Below, piece by piece: positions 25,421-47,065 of a stretch of DNA of 64,000 bases. Source of the stretch: Voacanga thouarsii. Lineage: Eukaryota > Streptophyta > Magnoliopsida > Gentianales > Apocynaceae. Each line of letters opens with the position of its first letter. Within the stretch, counting starts at the first letter, position 1. The translations under genes and the position numbers were made by a program. The stretch spans positions 6,743,501 through 6,807,500 of the forward strand of contig JANUWF010002342.1 of the NCBI GenBank assembly GCA_026120185.1, written 5' to 3'. The notes under the pieces are model-generated. The model made no database searches. It worked only from the letters and a program-made list of their open reading frames with translations, and was not told the DNA's origin.

Positions 25421-25714
25421 GCATTTAGTTGAATTGTATCAAGCTTCATTGAAAAATAAAAATGTGGAAGCAAATTTTTCTCAACATCCAATAAATAATG
25501 TTGAGGATGACGATAGTGATCCCGAAGATCTTAATATCAATATTACCCATATGGATGTATCGGATTTTTTTGAACACCCGTACGGTAGGATAGACCATTT
25601 AATTGGTGATGGCAGTTGTCCAAAAGAACTAAAGCCTCACCCCGATATTTTTGTATTTTCATTTTCATTCTATTCTAATAATATTTACGTTTACATATAT
25701 ATATTTGTGTTCAG

Positions 25715-26680
25715 ATGGCTGTTGTTAATGATGATATATGCATTATTGATAGTGGAACTACACATACCATACTAAAAAATGAGAAATATTTTTCTGATAT
25801 CAAAATGGGAGAAATAAATATTTATACGATAAACGGTAGTGCAAATGTAATTGAAGGCTCCGGAAGAGCTAGTATATTGTTGCCTAAAGGAACAACAATT
25901 ATTATTGATAAGGCACTATTTTCCTCAAAATCTAGAAGAAATTTATTGAGTTTTAAAGATATCCGCAGAAATGGGTATCATGTTGAAACAAATAAGGAAA
26001 ATGGGATTGAGCATCTTTTTATTACTCAAATGCATTTGGGTAAGAAATCGGTATTAGAAAAACTGCCGTCTTTTTCTACCGGTCTATATTTTGTAAAAAT
26101 ACGTACAATTGAAATTCATCATCTAGTAAACCGAAGTTTACTCGATCCTATTACTTTTAGCATTTGGCATGACCGGTTGGGTCATCCTGGATCTACCATG
26201 ATGAGAAGAATCATTGAGAATACACATGGTCATCCTTTAAAAAATAAAAGGATATTAACATCAGAAAAATTCGCATGTACCGCATGTTCCCTAGGAAAAT
26301 TAATTGTTAAACCATCACCAGTAAAAGTAGGAGCCGAAAGTCCTACATTTCTCGAACGGATTCACGGAGATATTTGTGGACCTATTGATCCACCATGTGG
26401 ACCGTTCAAATATTTTATGGTCTTAATTGATGCATCATCTCGATGGTCACATGTATGTTTATTATCTACTCGCAACCTGGCGTTTACGAGATTACTTGCT
26501 CAAATAATTAAATTACGAGCACAATTTCCGGACCATCACATTAAAAATATCCGTTTGGATAATGTCGGTGAATTTTCATCACATGCTTTTGATGCATATT
26601 GCATGTCAATTGGGATTAATGTTGAACATCCCGTAGCTCATGTTCACACACGTAATGGTCTTGCTCGAATCTTTAATTAA
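25715..26680 (+). pseudogene. copia-2 protease and integrase remnant
   Basis: A 321-codon open stretch holds the aspartic protease motif IIDSGTTHT and the GAG-pre-integrase zinc region (WHDRLGHPG, then CTACSLGK). It also holds the integrase core with HGDICGP, IRLDNVGEF and the region just before the catalytic Glu. The frame is lost at HTRNGLA, where the DD(35)E glutamate would be expected, so the integrase is not functional as it stands. Confidence 0.88.
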
Positions 26681-26849
26681 ACGATTACAATTAATTGCTA
26701 GACCATTATTAATGAAAACAAATCTCCCAACATCCGCTCGGGGACATGCTATTCTACATGCCGCAACACTTGTACGTATAAGACCAGCTTAGTTATCATA
26801 AATTCTCTCCTTTGCAATTGGCTTTTGGGTCGTAACCAAATATTGCTCA

Positions 26850-29150
26850 TTTAAGAATTTTTGGGTGTGTCAGTATATATTCCAATTGCACCAAACCAAC
26901 GTACAAAGATGGGTCCTCAAAGAAGAAAGGGGATATACGTTGGATATGATTCTCCCTCTATTATCGTGTATGTTGAACCCCCGACAGAGATGTATTCACA
27001 AAGAAGATTTGCCGATTGTCATTTTGATGAATCATTATTCCCTAAATTAGGGTGAGAACCCAAACAAGATAAAAAGGATCTTGATTGGACAACATCATTA
27101 AATTATCTTGATCCGCGCACAAGCGCATGTGAACTTGAAGTTCAAAAGATAATTCATTTGCAAAGCATTGCAAATCAAATGCCGACGCTTTTGTTGACTC
27201 CGAAGAGTTACAAAATCGCATATTCCAACCTATAAATGCTCCTATTCGAATTGAAGTTCCAAGCAGAACAAAATATTATACCTATAGTCGCTGAGTCAAA
27301 AACACGCCGTAAGCGTGGCCGACCTCTTGGTTCTAAAGATAAAAATCCTCGAAAGAAAAGAGGATTAAATGATCCGTAAGATCATATTGAAGAAAAGAAT
27401 GATAAAGACCAAGAGAGAACCGATGACAAAGAACCGTAAGTTGATGAAAGTAACACTCGAAATTTCTATCAATTATACCACTTCCTAGAGAAGTTGGAAT
27501 CGGATAGAAACCGTTATTGATAATATATTTGCATACAATATATCTCTTGATGTTACACAGATAATGATGATCCCGAACCAATATCGCTTGATGAATGCTC
27601 GGCATAGAAAAGATTGGCTGCAATGGAAAGATGCGATTCAATCGGAGTTAAATGCACCGGCAAAACGTGAAGTCTTCGGACTCGCAGTCCGAACACCGTA
27701 AGGTATAAAACCCGTTGGCTACAAATGGATATTTGTGCGAAAGCGCAATGAAAAGAGTGAAATCGTTCGATATAAAGCGCGATTAGTAGCCCAAGGTTTT
27801 TCACAAAGACCAGGTATTGATTATGATGAAACTTATTCTCCCGTTGTTGATGCTATTACACTCCGATATCTTATCGCTTGGCAAGACATGAAAAGATAGA
27901 TATGCGCCTATTAGATGTTGTCACCGCTTACTTGTATGGAAATTTAGAAAATGATGTTTACATGAAAATCCCCGAAGGATTTCATATGCCCGAAGCATAT
28001 AAACATTATCCTCGTGAAAATTACTCCATCAAGTTGCATAAATCATTATATGGCCTCGAAGCAACTGGGCGCATGTGGTTTACACGTCTTAGTGAATATT
28101 TATTGAAAGCGGGATTTAAAAATGACCAGGTATGTCCATGCGTTTTTATTAAGAAATCGGTTCTAAATTTGTGATATTAGCTATATATGTTGATGATATT
28201 AATCTTATTGGAACTCCCGAAGAGCTCCAAGAAACAATTGATTATTTAAAAAGAGAATTCGAAATCAAGGATTTTGGTAAAACCAAATTTTGCCTTGGTT
28301 TACAAATTGAACATTTGGAGAGTGGAACATTTATTCATCAATCAACATATACAAAGAAAAGTGCTAAAAAGATTTTACATGGACAAAGCACATCCATTGA
28401 GTATTCCAATGATCGTCCGATCATTAAATGTGGATAAAGATCCTTTCCGACCTCAAGAAAATGATGAAGAACTCCTTGGTCCTCAAGTACCATATCTCAA
28501 AGGCAATTGGTGCATTGATGTATCTTGCTAATAACACACGGCCCGATATTGCTTTCGCTGTCAATTTATTAGCAAGATTTAGTTCTTCACCAACACGACG
28601 ACATTGGAATGGAATTAAACAAGTCCTTCGATATCTCCAAGGTACAATTGATCTCGGATTATTTTATTCAAATAAAACCAATCCAACATTGATAGGTTAT
28701 GCAGATGTCGGTTATTTATCCGATCCACATAAAGCACGTTCTCAAACGGGCTATCTATTTACATGTGGAAATACCGCTATATCATGGCGTTCTACGAAAC
28801 AATCTATAGCAGCCTACTTCTTCAAATCATGCTCGAAATTATAGCCATTCATGAAGCAAGTCGAGAATGTGTATGGCTAAGATCCATGATTCATTATATC
28901 CGAGAAAGTTGTGGATTATCATCAATCAAAGGTATTCCAACTCCTCTTTATGAAGACAATGCAGCTTGCATAGCTCAATTACGAGGAGGATATATTAAAG
29001 GAGATCGGACAAAACATATTTCACCAAAATTCTTCTTTACTCATGAACTCCGAAGAAAGGTGAAATTGATGTGCTACAAATTCGGTCATGTGATAACCTC
29101 GCAGATATTTTCACGAAGACTTTACCGATCGCAACATTTGAAAAGTTGAG
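26850..29150 (+). pseudogene. copia-2 integrase C-terminus, RT and RNase H remnant
   Basis: Open pieces in changing frames encode the integrase C-terminal part (RKGIYVGYDSPSIIVY), the RT fingers and palm (YLYGNLENDVYMKIPEGF, LYGLEATGRMW, AIYVDDINLIG with catalytic YVDD at about 28180) and RNase H (SQTGYLFTCGNTAISWRSTK). At least five frame changes or stops separate them. A one-base loss at about 27880 relative to copia-1 is one of them. Confidence 0.85.
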
Positions 29151-29336
29151 ATATAAAATCGGTATGCGTCGGTTTAAAGATTTAAAGGAATCATCTCATC
29201 AGGGGGAGTAATAAACATACATATAGAATAGTGTACTCTTTTTCCTTCACTAGATTTTTTTTCCCACTGGGTTTTTATCTAGTAAGGTTTTAACGAGGCA
29301 TATTCTTTATGTAATGGATGGACATCCAAGGGGGAG

Positions 29337-29703
29337 TATTATGAATTATTGGAATATTTATTAATTAGTGGAGGCTCCACTAATTATGGATTTATGTGAA
29401 TTATTAGAAGATTTTTATGGATGTCCACCATTTAGTGGAGACACCACTAATTAAGATTAGTGGAAGATGATGTATGCCATGATGTAATCCACTAATTAGA
29501 GCTCTATAAATAGAGCTATTCTCTAAACTTGTAATACACCATCATTTTGTGAAAGAAAGATTAGTGAAAGAAAGATTAGAGAAAGAATTGTGAGAGAAAG
29601 AAAGAGAGAAGTTTGAAGAGAAATTCTTGTGCAAAGAATAGTTAGAATTTTCTTAGTGTGTAGTGTGTAGATTTTATTCTAACACTACCCTAATTTTATA
29701 ACA
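29337..29703 (+). repeat. copia-2 3' LTR
   Basis: Identical by eye to the 5' LTR, including the TA start. It is preceded by the polypurine tract CCAAGGGGGAG and followed by the CTCTG duplication. Confidence 0.92.
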
Positions 29704-31061
29704 CTCTGATAATTTTAGTGAGATGGGCTAAAGGATTTGGAGGAATTATTCAAAGAATTTGGGGAGGGTGGGCTAACCAAGGAAAAAATAGGTGCTTAAA
29801 AAAGAAAAGAAAAAAAAAAAAAGAAGAAGCTCTGAGTTCTTTAATGCAAAAAAGTGACATTCCCCATAATTTTGACGGTCGTGCTGGCGTTGGCGTCTCA
29901 TCTGTCACTTGTGCATACCACTATCAACGGCAGTGTAAAGCAAAGGTACGTTGATAACGACTTTTATGGATCCGATTCTGCAATTATTATACAGAAATTA
30001 TGTAATAATAATTTATAATAATTATAATTACTTGTATAAATATTATAATTATTATGTATATTATTAAAATAAGTTATTTTATTAAAAATTTCAATATAAA
30101 TGGTTTATACTAAATAAATTTTCTATAAATTAAAACATTATCCTTAAATAATTGTACAAGTTTAATTATATATTTGCTTGAGTTTAAATTCAAATTATAA
30201 TATACTTTGATAATATTTGATCTACTAATATATTTTAGTAAAAAAGTCTTTGTAAATCACATAATTAAAAATATATAATCATATTATAATATAAAATTTT
30301 AATACCTATAATCCATAAAAATTAATCTATACAAAATTTTCCAACTTTAATAAGGTATATTAATCGCTCCACCAAAATCTGTCACTCCACCCCCGATCCC
30401 ATCATCATTGAATTTTACACACTACAGCATCAACTACCCCTGCTCTTGGTTTGGCTCGCCCCCAGACGGTGCTTGGATTGTCCAAAATATTACTAGGCTA
30501 CGAAACCCTCCATCAGATAGTGGTCATTTAATAATTATTAGGAGTTATATGTTTATTTTAATCAAAATATAAATTTATAATTGTATTTTGTAATAAACAT
30601 TATAAATATATTAATATAAAAGACGTTATAAGTATACCCTTAAAAAAAAAAATCATATTATCCTGCATATTATTCAGTGTGTCAGATACATTTTAACGAT
30701 TCTCATTCTCATGAGATCTTACCTAATGACAAAAACTTTGCTCTACTCGGTAAAATGCTACATCGTGAACACTGTCATAGGATGTAACTTAGCGTATTGC
30801 CAAGTGAAAGATCAAAGATGGTTTTCCATTTCCATAGATACAAACAATGCTATACAACATATAATGTTGGTTAGGTCCAACAAAGACCTCTAAGCACTTC
30901 ACATATAATCACTTAAAACACCTTATATTATTTTCACACCTTAGGTGGGAGCACAAACTTCCCACTAATATGATACATTAAGTGTACAATACATGCGATT
31001 AAGCAACTCTTCAAAATAATCAAGAAGGCTAGAGACTAGAGTAGAAACAGAATCAATGTCC
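29704..31061. other. Spacer between copia-2 and the kinase 3' end
   Basis: AT-rich, with no gene seen. Slightly GC-richer patches (about 29860-29950 and 30360-30520) have no recognisable coding content. The part nearest 31061 is the 3' UTR of the minus-strand kinase gene. Confidence 0.55.
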
Positions 31062-39734
<8,673 letters not shown>

Positions 39735-40990
39735 TTATGATGATTTTCAAATCAGTAGAGTGAATATCCAACTGAGCAAACAATTAATAATATAAACAAC
39801 TCATGCTTTCTAGCCTTTTGAACAGATCCCAATCAGAGGCCCAGGACAAGAGATGAGGTTTCACTTATTGCTTAATTGCTCTGATTGAGAACTCCAAAAA
39901 GGCACCAGTAAGTTGAAGAAAGATCCTCCAATAATGGAACCTAAACAGAAACATTAAGTATCAGTAAATTTTATATGGTAAAGCATTTAACTACAAGGTT
40001 CTCTTTGGATCATAAATACCAGTAGCAGACACGGAAAAGAGCAGCAGCAGCAATAATAATAATAATAAAAGAAAATTAACACAAAAATTTTCAATTACTC
40101 TTTCCTCTCATCAAATTTCAAATTCTTTACATCATATTTTCACTTGCCTTTTGTTTCCGTCAACAACATAATGTAGACAGTATACGTACAATTTCCTCTG
40201 CAAACGATCATGCAGTAAAATCACCACTCCAGGACCAACAAATCAAACATCAAATACAGAAAATTATAACTTCTGGTTTGTTCCTACTTTAGCACTGACC
40301 AAAACAAATAAACTGTAGTTCATTAATTCTTTTTTCAATTCCCTCCAACTGACAACTCAGTTCTCATATAAATAGTACACAAAATTCCATAAAAATCATT
40401 CTTTCTAAATCCCAACTCCTGAATTACCAATCATCAGGCAGTCAATGTTTCAATTCCTTTAAAAATGAAAAATAAATCACACCTACATATAAAAATGAAA
40501 ATCAAAAGGAATAATTCAGTTTCTCCAGTTTTTTTTCGTAGATCAAGCTCTGAAACCTGTTCCAAAAACAAAGACAAACTATAAAGTTTCAAACTTTCAA
40601 CACATAATTCAAAAGAATTACCTTAAAACACCAGACAAGAAGTCAATAACCATCTACGATGCAATAACTTTCACTTTTTCATCAGACGGGAAAAGGGAAA
40701 TGGAAAAAGATCAAGGTAAAAACCTGGGATTTCTTAAAAACCAAGCTCAAATTCAACTATGCATAAAAAGGGCAAAAAAGAATCAGTACCCCAGAAGAAG
40801 AAAATTGAACTCCTGACGAAATACTGAGCTCCCACTGTCGGATGCTTTACTCAAAAGTCTTCCAATTTTCATACCTCACAGCCCAAGAAATTTCGCTTTG
40901 TTTTCTCACCTTGTATATCTACACACGCCTATACCTATCTCAACTTTCCCGCTGGGGAGATGACAACCTTACCCTCGCTTCGCTTCATAA
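39735..40990 (-). promoter_or_regulatory. Kinase 5' UTR and promoter-proximal region
   Basis: Upstream of the kinase ATG. A candidate 3' splice site on the minus strand (TGTTTAG followed by GTTCCATTATTGG, about 39948) suggests a 5' UTR intron. Less AT-rich sequence at about 40860-40990 is the likely promoter area. No start site can be fixed. Confidence 0.4.
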
Positions 40991-41748
40991 ACCCGCTCGA
41001 GAGACTGAATAGTTTCCTAAGAAATCAGATGTTACTCAGGGCAATTTAGTCATTTCAGTTTTTGTTTTACGCTAGAATGGTTATAGAGACTTTTTGAGAC
41101 GTTTAATGATGATTTCTTTTACTTGTTTTCGGCAAAAAGTCGGTAGTTTTAAGATTTTTTTTAAGAAATTATTTAGATAAACTCACGCGACGAACTTTGC
41201 AGTGAGACACGAACCAATGGGAACGGTTAGCGGTATGATTGGGCCCCATTTTTTCTTCTGTTTGATTGGAATATTTAATTAAGGTGAATTTATTTAAAGA
41301 TAATAAAAAATTATTAAATTTGTTAAGCATATACAGAGTTAAAGAAAAAAATTTGATGTGTTATTAATATGTAATAATTATTAAAAAATAAAATTTATTT
41401 AAATTAAAGTTAGATTTTGGTTTAGAAAGAAAAATTGTCTACTTTTAGCCTTAAAGTAAAAAAATAGTATTTAAAATGTTCTCCTATTATATTTTATATA
41501 ATTTTTTATTCATGTTATTGGACATTTTACCCTCTTAATTTTCTCTTCTCTTCTATTGTAAGAGAAATGTAAAGAAGTTACAAATATAATGGCTCTGACT
41601 ATTTTGTTATTAGTGGATAATTTCTAATTTAAAAAAAATTGTCAATTTTATATAATGAAAAACAAGATAATAAAAAAAAAACTCATATAAACTCAACAAA
41701 AAATTATATTCATGCACTATGCAATATATAAGATATAACTTTTTAAAG
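40991..41748. other. AT-rich spacer upstream of the kinase
   Basis: No coding feature, RNA gene or clear repeat is seen before the MITE at 41749. Confidence 0.55.
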
Positions 41749-42383
41749 GGATTTGCTACCATGCTATATGAAGATACTATGTAAGTATTGTACCTACTTT
41801 TCTTAGACAACAAAAAGTAAACTTATAATTTTGCTATCTTACTTAAGTGAAGAATAATATTGTAAATTACCAATATTAAATAATGAACGTTAGAGATTAA
41901 TCAAAATCTATTTTAAAAAGTTTTATTTTCTTATCTAACTCTTTTTTACTTTTTCTAATTATGAAAAATAAAATAATAAATTTAACTTATCAAATTAATA
42001 TTTAGTAAATTAAGTTTTTATCTGTTTAACCTTTCACTCTCGCTTTTTTAAAAACATTTTTCATTTAATATTTTTGAAAACTTATTGAACTTCTTAATTT
42101 GGATTTTTTATATAATTTACTAAATATTAATTTCATAATTTAAATTTACATTCATTTATTTGTAATTAAGAAGAGTAAAAAAGAATTGGATAAGAAAAAA
42201 AAAAAAACTCTTTTAAAGGAATCTTGATTGACATCTAACATTCATTATTTAATATTAATAATTTTATAAAATTATTCTTTATTTTAATGAGGTAGAAAAA
42301 TTGGTAATTCTAATTTTTTTTTTGTCCAAGAAAAATGGGTACAATGTTAACAGACTATTGTCATGTAGTATGTTTTTAAATCC
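41749..42383. mobile_element. MITE with long imperfect inverted repeats
   Basis: The left arm begins GGATTTGCTACCATGC. Its first ~160 bp matches the reverse complement of the right arm, which ends at 42383 in TATGTTTTTAAATCC. Shared stretches include GTACCTACTTTTCTTAGAC versus GTACCCATTTTTCTTGGAC and TTCATTATTTAATATT. The long arms and GG start suggest a Mutator-like non-autonomous element. Flanks (CTTTTTAAAG and TGTTTTTTAA) might be a degenerate target duplication. Its right part, from 42113, is copied again at 54356. Confidence 0.6.
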
Positions 42384-42689
42384 TGTTTTTTAATATAGCA
42401 AATAAAATTCAGTCGGAGAAATATTTTCTTCATTTAGAAAATATAAAATAAAACAAGCAAAAGCTTGAAATCCTTGCTCAACCATATGTATATAAGTTTG
42501 AAAAGTTGAGAGCTGCCATCAGATCAGCAATAACTGTTCAAAAAAAAAAAAAAAGCGTTTTTGCAAAGAAAAAAAATAATTATTCCTGGCACCTTTCTCC
42601 ACCTTGCTATAGCATGCGTAAGACTTACCTGGGTAGAGTTGAGTTGAATTGAATATTAATATGATTGGTTCCATGTTGATGTTTTCTAA
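42113..42689 (+). repeat. Host-derived direct repeat, left copy
   Basis: This ~577-bp stretch recurs at 54356-54936 in the same orientation. By eye only about two substitutions and a few homopolymer-length changes separate the copies. It consists of the right part of the MITE plus about 300 bp of adjoining unique DNA. It is host sequence, not viral. The two copies exactly bracket the pararetrovirus block. Confidence 0.9.
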
Positions 42690-43570
42690 TTGTGAATGAT
42701 GTTACCTATACTATGGATTTGCCATTTCCTATGAATATTATTCTTAGAAAAATATTCTCATAGTGATGATGACTTAATTTCAGTAACAATACTTGAGGAC
42801 ATAGAAACTTGTTTCCATCCCAACTTATTCCTGAAAAATTTGCAGCTAAATTTATCTATTGAGGACTTTATCTCTAAGCTTGAAAAGATAGAGATTATAG
42901 GAGAAAGCCCTCTTAAGTATTGGGAAAAGGATAAGGTTTTCTGCAAACTTATATTATCAATCCCGATCTAACCATTAAAGCGCAGGATTTGAAATACTCA
43001 AATTTTGAGTAGTAGGAATGCAAAATGCATGTGGAACAACTGCTTACTCTTGGAGCAATTTAGAGATCAGACTCCAAACACAGGTCCCCGACCTTTATTG
43101 TCAATAAAGGATCAGAATAGAAAAGAGGACAGACTAGAATGGTCTTTAATTACAAATATCTTAATGACAACTGTAATGAAGATAGGTATAAAATCCCTAA
43201 CAAAGACCAATTTATCAACAAAATCCAAGGATCTTCATGGTAAGTTTGACATGAAGTCAGGAATTTGACAGGTAAGAATGCATCCAGACTCTATAAGCTG
43301 AATTGCTTTTTCTTGTCCTGAAGGACATTTTGAATGGCTAGTTATGCCATTTGGTCTGAAAATAGCTCCCTAGGGTTTTCAAAGAAAAATGGACAATATT
43401 TCCAGACCATACTCAGCTTTTACTTGTGTCTACATTGATGATGTTTTAGTTTTCAGCAAAATTGAAAAATGAACACCGTGCACACTTACATATAATTTTC
43501 TCCTTGTTTGAAAAACATGGTTTAATTGTTTCTAAAAAGAAAATAGCACTTTTCAAGAAAAATGATAGAT
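42690..43570 (+). pseudogene. Caulimovirid protease-RT fragment, second lineage
   Basis: Broken plus-strand frames give a pre-RT segment (SPLKYWEKDKVFCKL), then RT motifs with HFEWLVMPFGLK and a YIDDV catalytic box at 43431-43445. The motifs differ clearly from the petuvirus-like RT in the adjoining copies (YMDDV, EQHLKHL). They resemble the cavemovirus/caulimovirus/badnavirus side of the family. Numerous stops. Confidence 0.7.
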
Positions 43571-46500
43571 CAAGTTCTTCAGAATTCTACATAGAATTTT
43601 GAAAACCTCATTAATCTGAAAAAACATTATGAATCTAAAATGATAGATCGAATTCGTGAAACTCCTTCTGGTCATATTGAACTAGAATTCAGAAGAAAAT
43701 CCTTTTCTGCTTCTTCTTTATCGTCCTTTCTTCTTCCAAGAACTCAGAGTAGTCGTCGCTTCAGTAATGTTGACTTTACTGGAGAAATTCCTGAAGTCGA
43801 TTATGAAGAAAATACTAATGTCAAATCAAGCAGTCCTATCCAATTAGAAATGAATATGCCTTCCTCTTTAATGACACTAACTTCTGAAAAATTTTTTGTC
43901 TTAGATAAAGATTATCTTCGAAAACTTTGGAATAGGCCCTATAATAAGCTTAAATGTGAATGGTTAGATTTCTTTGATTGGTATGAACTAATCACTTATA
44001 AAATACGAAATGGATTAAATGTTATTACCAAAAAATGGTATATAGCTAAAAATGAAATTAAAGAATCTGTGTTCCCTCCTTCCGAAGAAATTAAGATTCC
44101 AGTAGAAAATCAAGTTGTAACAGCTTCACCATTTAAATTAGAAAATTTAGATAAATAAGGTGATGTAACCAATCACAATTTAAATAAAGTAATTCAATAG
44201 AATAATTATACAAATCTGATGTTAATTACTATGGCAAGTAAAGTTGAACAATTAGATAATAATTCCTCTGTTAAAGAATCCCAAAATTCAATCAGTTTAA
44301 TCCAAAACAATCCATAGATCCAAATCCAATCTTTAAACCTATTTTGTATGAACCTAAAGAAGTAAAACTAGAAAAAGGAACTATGAAATTAGATGACTTA
44401 GATTTTATTAAAGAAGTAAATGAAAAATTAAAAAAATTAAAAACCAAAGATGTAGCAAAATCAAATTCTAGATCTCATCTTCAAACCTTAGGTCAAATAG
44501 TCTCTCTAATGGATATTGATCCTCCGCCAGAACAACTGAACAAGCTTATGTATAAAAGCACCAAAAATTGGTTTGCGAATCCTTATATTAGGAATTACTA
44601 TCCTAGACCATCCTTTCTGAATGTTCAATTTGAAGAAAGACATTTTGATACGAGAGCAACCTTTACAGGTTATGAAATAATTGAATGGAATATAGATGGC
44701 ATGTCCGAACATGGCATTTTGAATCTTATTCAAGAAATGTCTATGGCTATCATAGCCATTAAATGTCAGAATCCCTCAAATTTTGATATAGCTATTCTTC
44801 AAATCCTTACCACTGGTTTTATTGGTGTCCTTCAGGAGTGGTGGAATAACTAGCTCACTGAACAACAGCGGTATGACATTTTGAATGCCACCAAAGTACA
44901 AACTAAAATCATCCAAGATGTAAAAGGACAACCCATTCAAACAACATAAACAATTTCTGATTGTTTAAATGCCTTTATGTTTACTCTAACCCAACATTTT
45001 GTAGGAAATCCTCAACAATTAGCTGATAGAAGATCACATCAAATATTACTGTTGTGGAAAAGAAGGATATAAAGCTGATGAGTGTAAACTCAAAGCCAAA
45101 AAGAAGAAAAAAGTAAATCAATTAACTTTATCAAAAGAAACTTTAGATCAAATCAATCATATTCTCAATCAATATGAATCTTCCAACTCATCCAGTACTA
45201 GGGATAGTGATATCGAAGAAGTCTTTGAAATTTAGGAAAATTCCTCTGAATCTGAATCCAGTGAAAAATTCGCTTCTTGTGATTGTACAGGACTATGTAC
45301 CTGTGCATTAGGAGAACTTTGTATGCTCAATACAAAACCAAGCAACCAAGTTAATGTAATCACTCGAGCTAATAAAGAACTTTTAGATTATATTCAGGAT
45401 GAATAAGTAAAACGAGAATATTTGCTTAAAGTTAAAGATTTAGTTCTTAATCATAAAGTTCAAGTTGAACCCTATAATCTGAAAGAAGTCTTTGATAAGT
45501 TTAAAGGAAAACAAGAAGACTCTTCTGTATCTTTACAAGAGTTACATGCAGAAATTAAAGACCTAAAACAAGAAATTAAATGGTTAAAAGAAAAGAATAC
45601 TCAACGTATTACGGATATTAATCAGATTAATACAGATTTAGTCCAACTGAATTTGGAAAAACCTTTAATAGATACTACAATTAACACTTCCCTATGAGAT
45701 ACAAAACATGACCAAGAAATACAGAATAATCCAGATTATATTTCTTCAATTTCTCAAACAACTTTTCAAAAATGGTAAATTCTTGTCCTCCTTAAGATTG
45801 GAGATTTTTCCATCCAAATTGTAGCTCTCCTTGATTCTGGTGTAGATCAAAACTGCATATGTGAAGGAATAATCCCTACAAAGTATTTAGAAAAAAACAG
45901 GTTACAAGTTATATACCGCAGCTGGTGGATAGCTCAAAATTAGATATAAATTATTTAATGCCCATATCTGCAATCAGCAATTTTATTTTGTAAATTCTTT
46001 CTTAATCACTAAAGATTTAAGTCAGGAATTAATCTTAGGCACTCCTTTTCTAACTCAGATCTATCCTTTCTCTGTGGATCAACATGGTGTCCATACAGAT
46101 ATCGGATATGTATGAGTCACTTTTTCTTTCTTAGTTAGCCCTCAAATCAAAGATCTCAATCTTTTGAAAAATAAGATTCTTTGTCGGGAAAAGCAAATAG
46201 CTTATCTAAAAGAAGATGTAAAATACACTAGAATCCAAGAACAGTTAGCATCAAAAGCCATTTAGGATAAAATCGAATCTATCCGCAAAGATTTTGAACA
46301 AACTATTTGTTTTGACATCCCTACTACCTTTTGGGAAAGAAAAGAACCATATTTTTACCCTACTTTACATAGATAATTTTGATGAATTTATGATAGCGAC
46401 AAAAGCTAGACCAATTTAGATGAACCACAAATTGTTAGAATATTGTAAACAGGAAATACAAACTTTATTAACTAAAGCTTTAATTAGAGAATCAAGATCA

Positions 46501-47065
46501 CCTTGGTTTTGTGTAACCTTTTATGTCAACAATATTGCTGAAAAAGAATGCGGTGTTCCTCGATTAGTTATTAATTATATGCCCTTAAACAAAGCTTTAA
46601 AATGGATAAGATATCTAATTCCCAATAAGCGAGATTTGTTGAAACGAACCTATAAAGCAGTTCTTTATAGTAAATTTGACATGAAATTAGGATTTTCGAA
46701 AATTCAGATTAAAGACGAAGATCGATATAAAACAACATTTAATGTTCCCTTTGGTCAATATGAATGGAATGCCATGCCCTTTGGGTTAAAGAATGCCCCT
46801 AGTGAATTCCAGAAAGTAGTGAACGATATCTGTAATCCTTATACATCATTTAATATCGTTTATATGGATGATGTATTAATCTTTAGTGAATCCCTTGAAC
46901 AACACTTGAAACATTTATGTCTTTTTTGCGAAATTATCATGAAAAATGGGCTGGTAGTAAGTGCCCCCAAACTTAAACTTTTCCATTGTTTAAATACCTT
47001 TATGTTTATTTTAACCCAACATTTTGTAGGAAATCCTCAACAATTAGCTGATAGAAGTTCTGAAA
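43571..47065 (+). pseudogene. Petuvirus-like polyprotein remnant, plus copy
   Basis: Collinear pieces give, in order, the region after the movement protein (43640-44158) and the coat protein (44344-44853, with EIIEWNIDGMSEHGILN). Then come a degenerate zinc knuckle near 45045 (Cys and His replaced), a coiled-coil-prone segment (45422-45697) and the aspartic protease LLDSG motif near 45835. Reverse transcriptase follows (46420-46980), with YMDDV at 46861-46875. At about 46977 the RT sequence jumps into a piece of coat protein (about 30 codons), and at about 47065 the strand flips. Many stops. The copy is dead. Confidence 0.82.

Larger units (their letters stand above)
24097..29703 (+). mobile_element. 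Ty1/copia LTR retrotransposon copia-2, recent but defective
   Basis: The LTRs of 367 bp at 24097-24463 and 29337-29703 look identical along their whole length. They are flanked by CTCTG (24092-24096 and 29704-29708). Order inside is gag, CCHC nucleocapsid, protease, integrase, RT, RNase H, as in copia. The polyprotein is interrupted by early stops and frameshifts (for example 24641, 25418, 26678 and around 27885). The element therefore probably moved using enzymes supplied in trans. It is the same family and orientation as copia-1. It lies between the 3' ends of the KUP and kinase genes. Confidence 0.93.

Noticed and set aside
25122..25424. Minus-strand His/Asp- and Thr-rich open frames opposite the copia-2 nucleocapsid
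   Set aside because: They are antisense products of the Arg/Gly repeat codons of the zinc-knuckle region.
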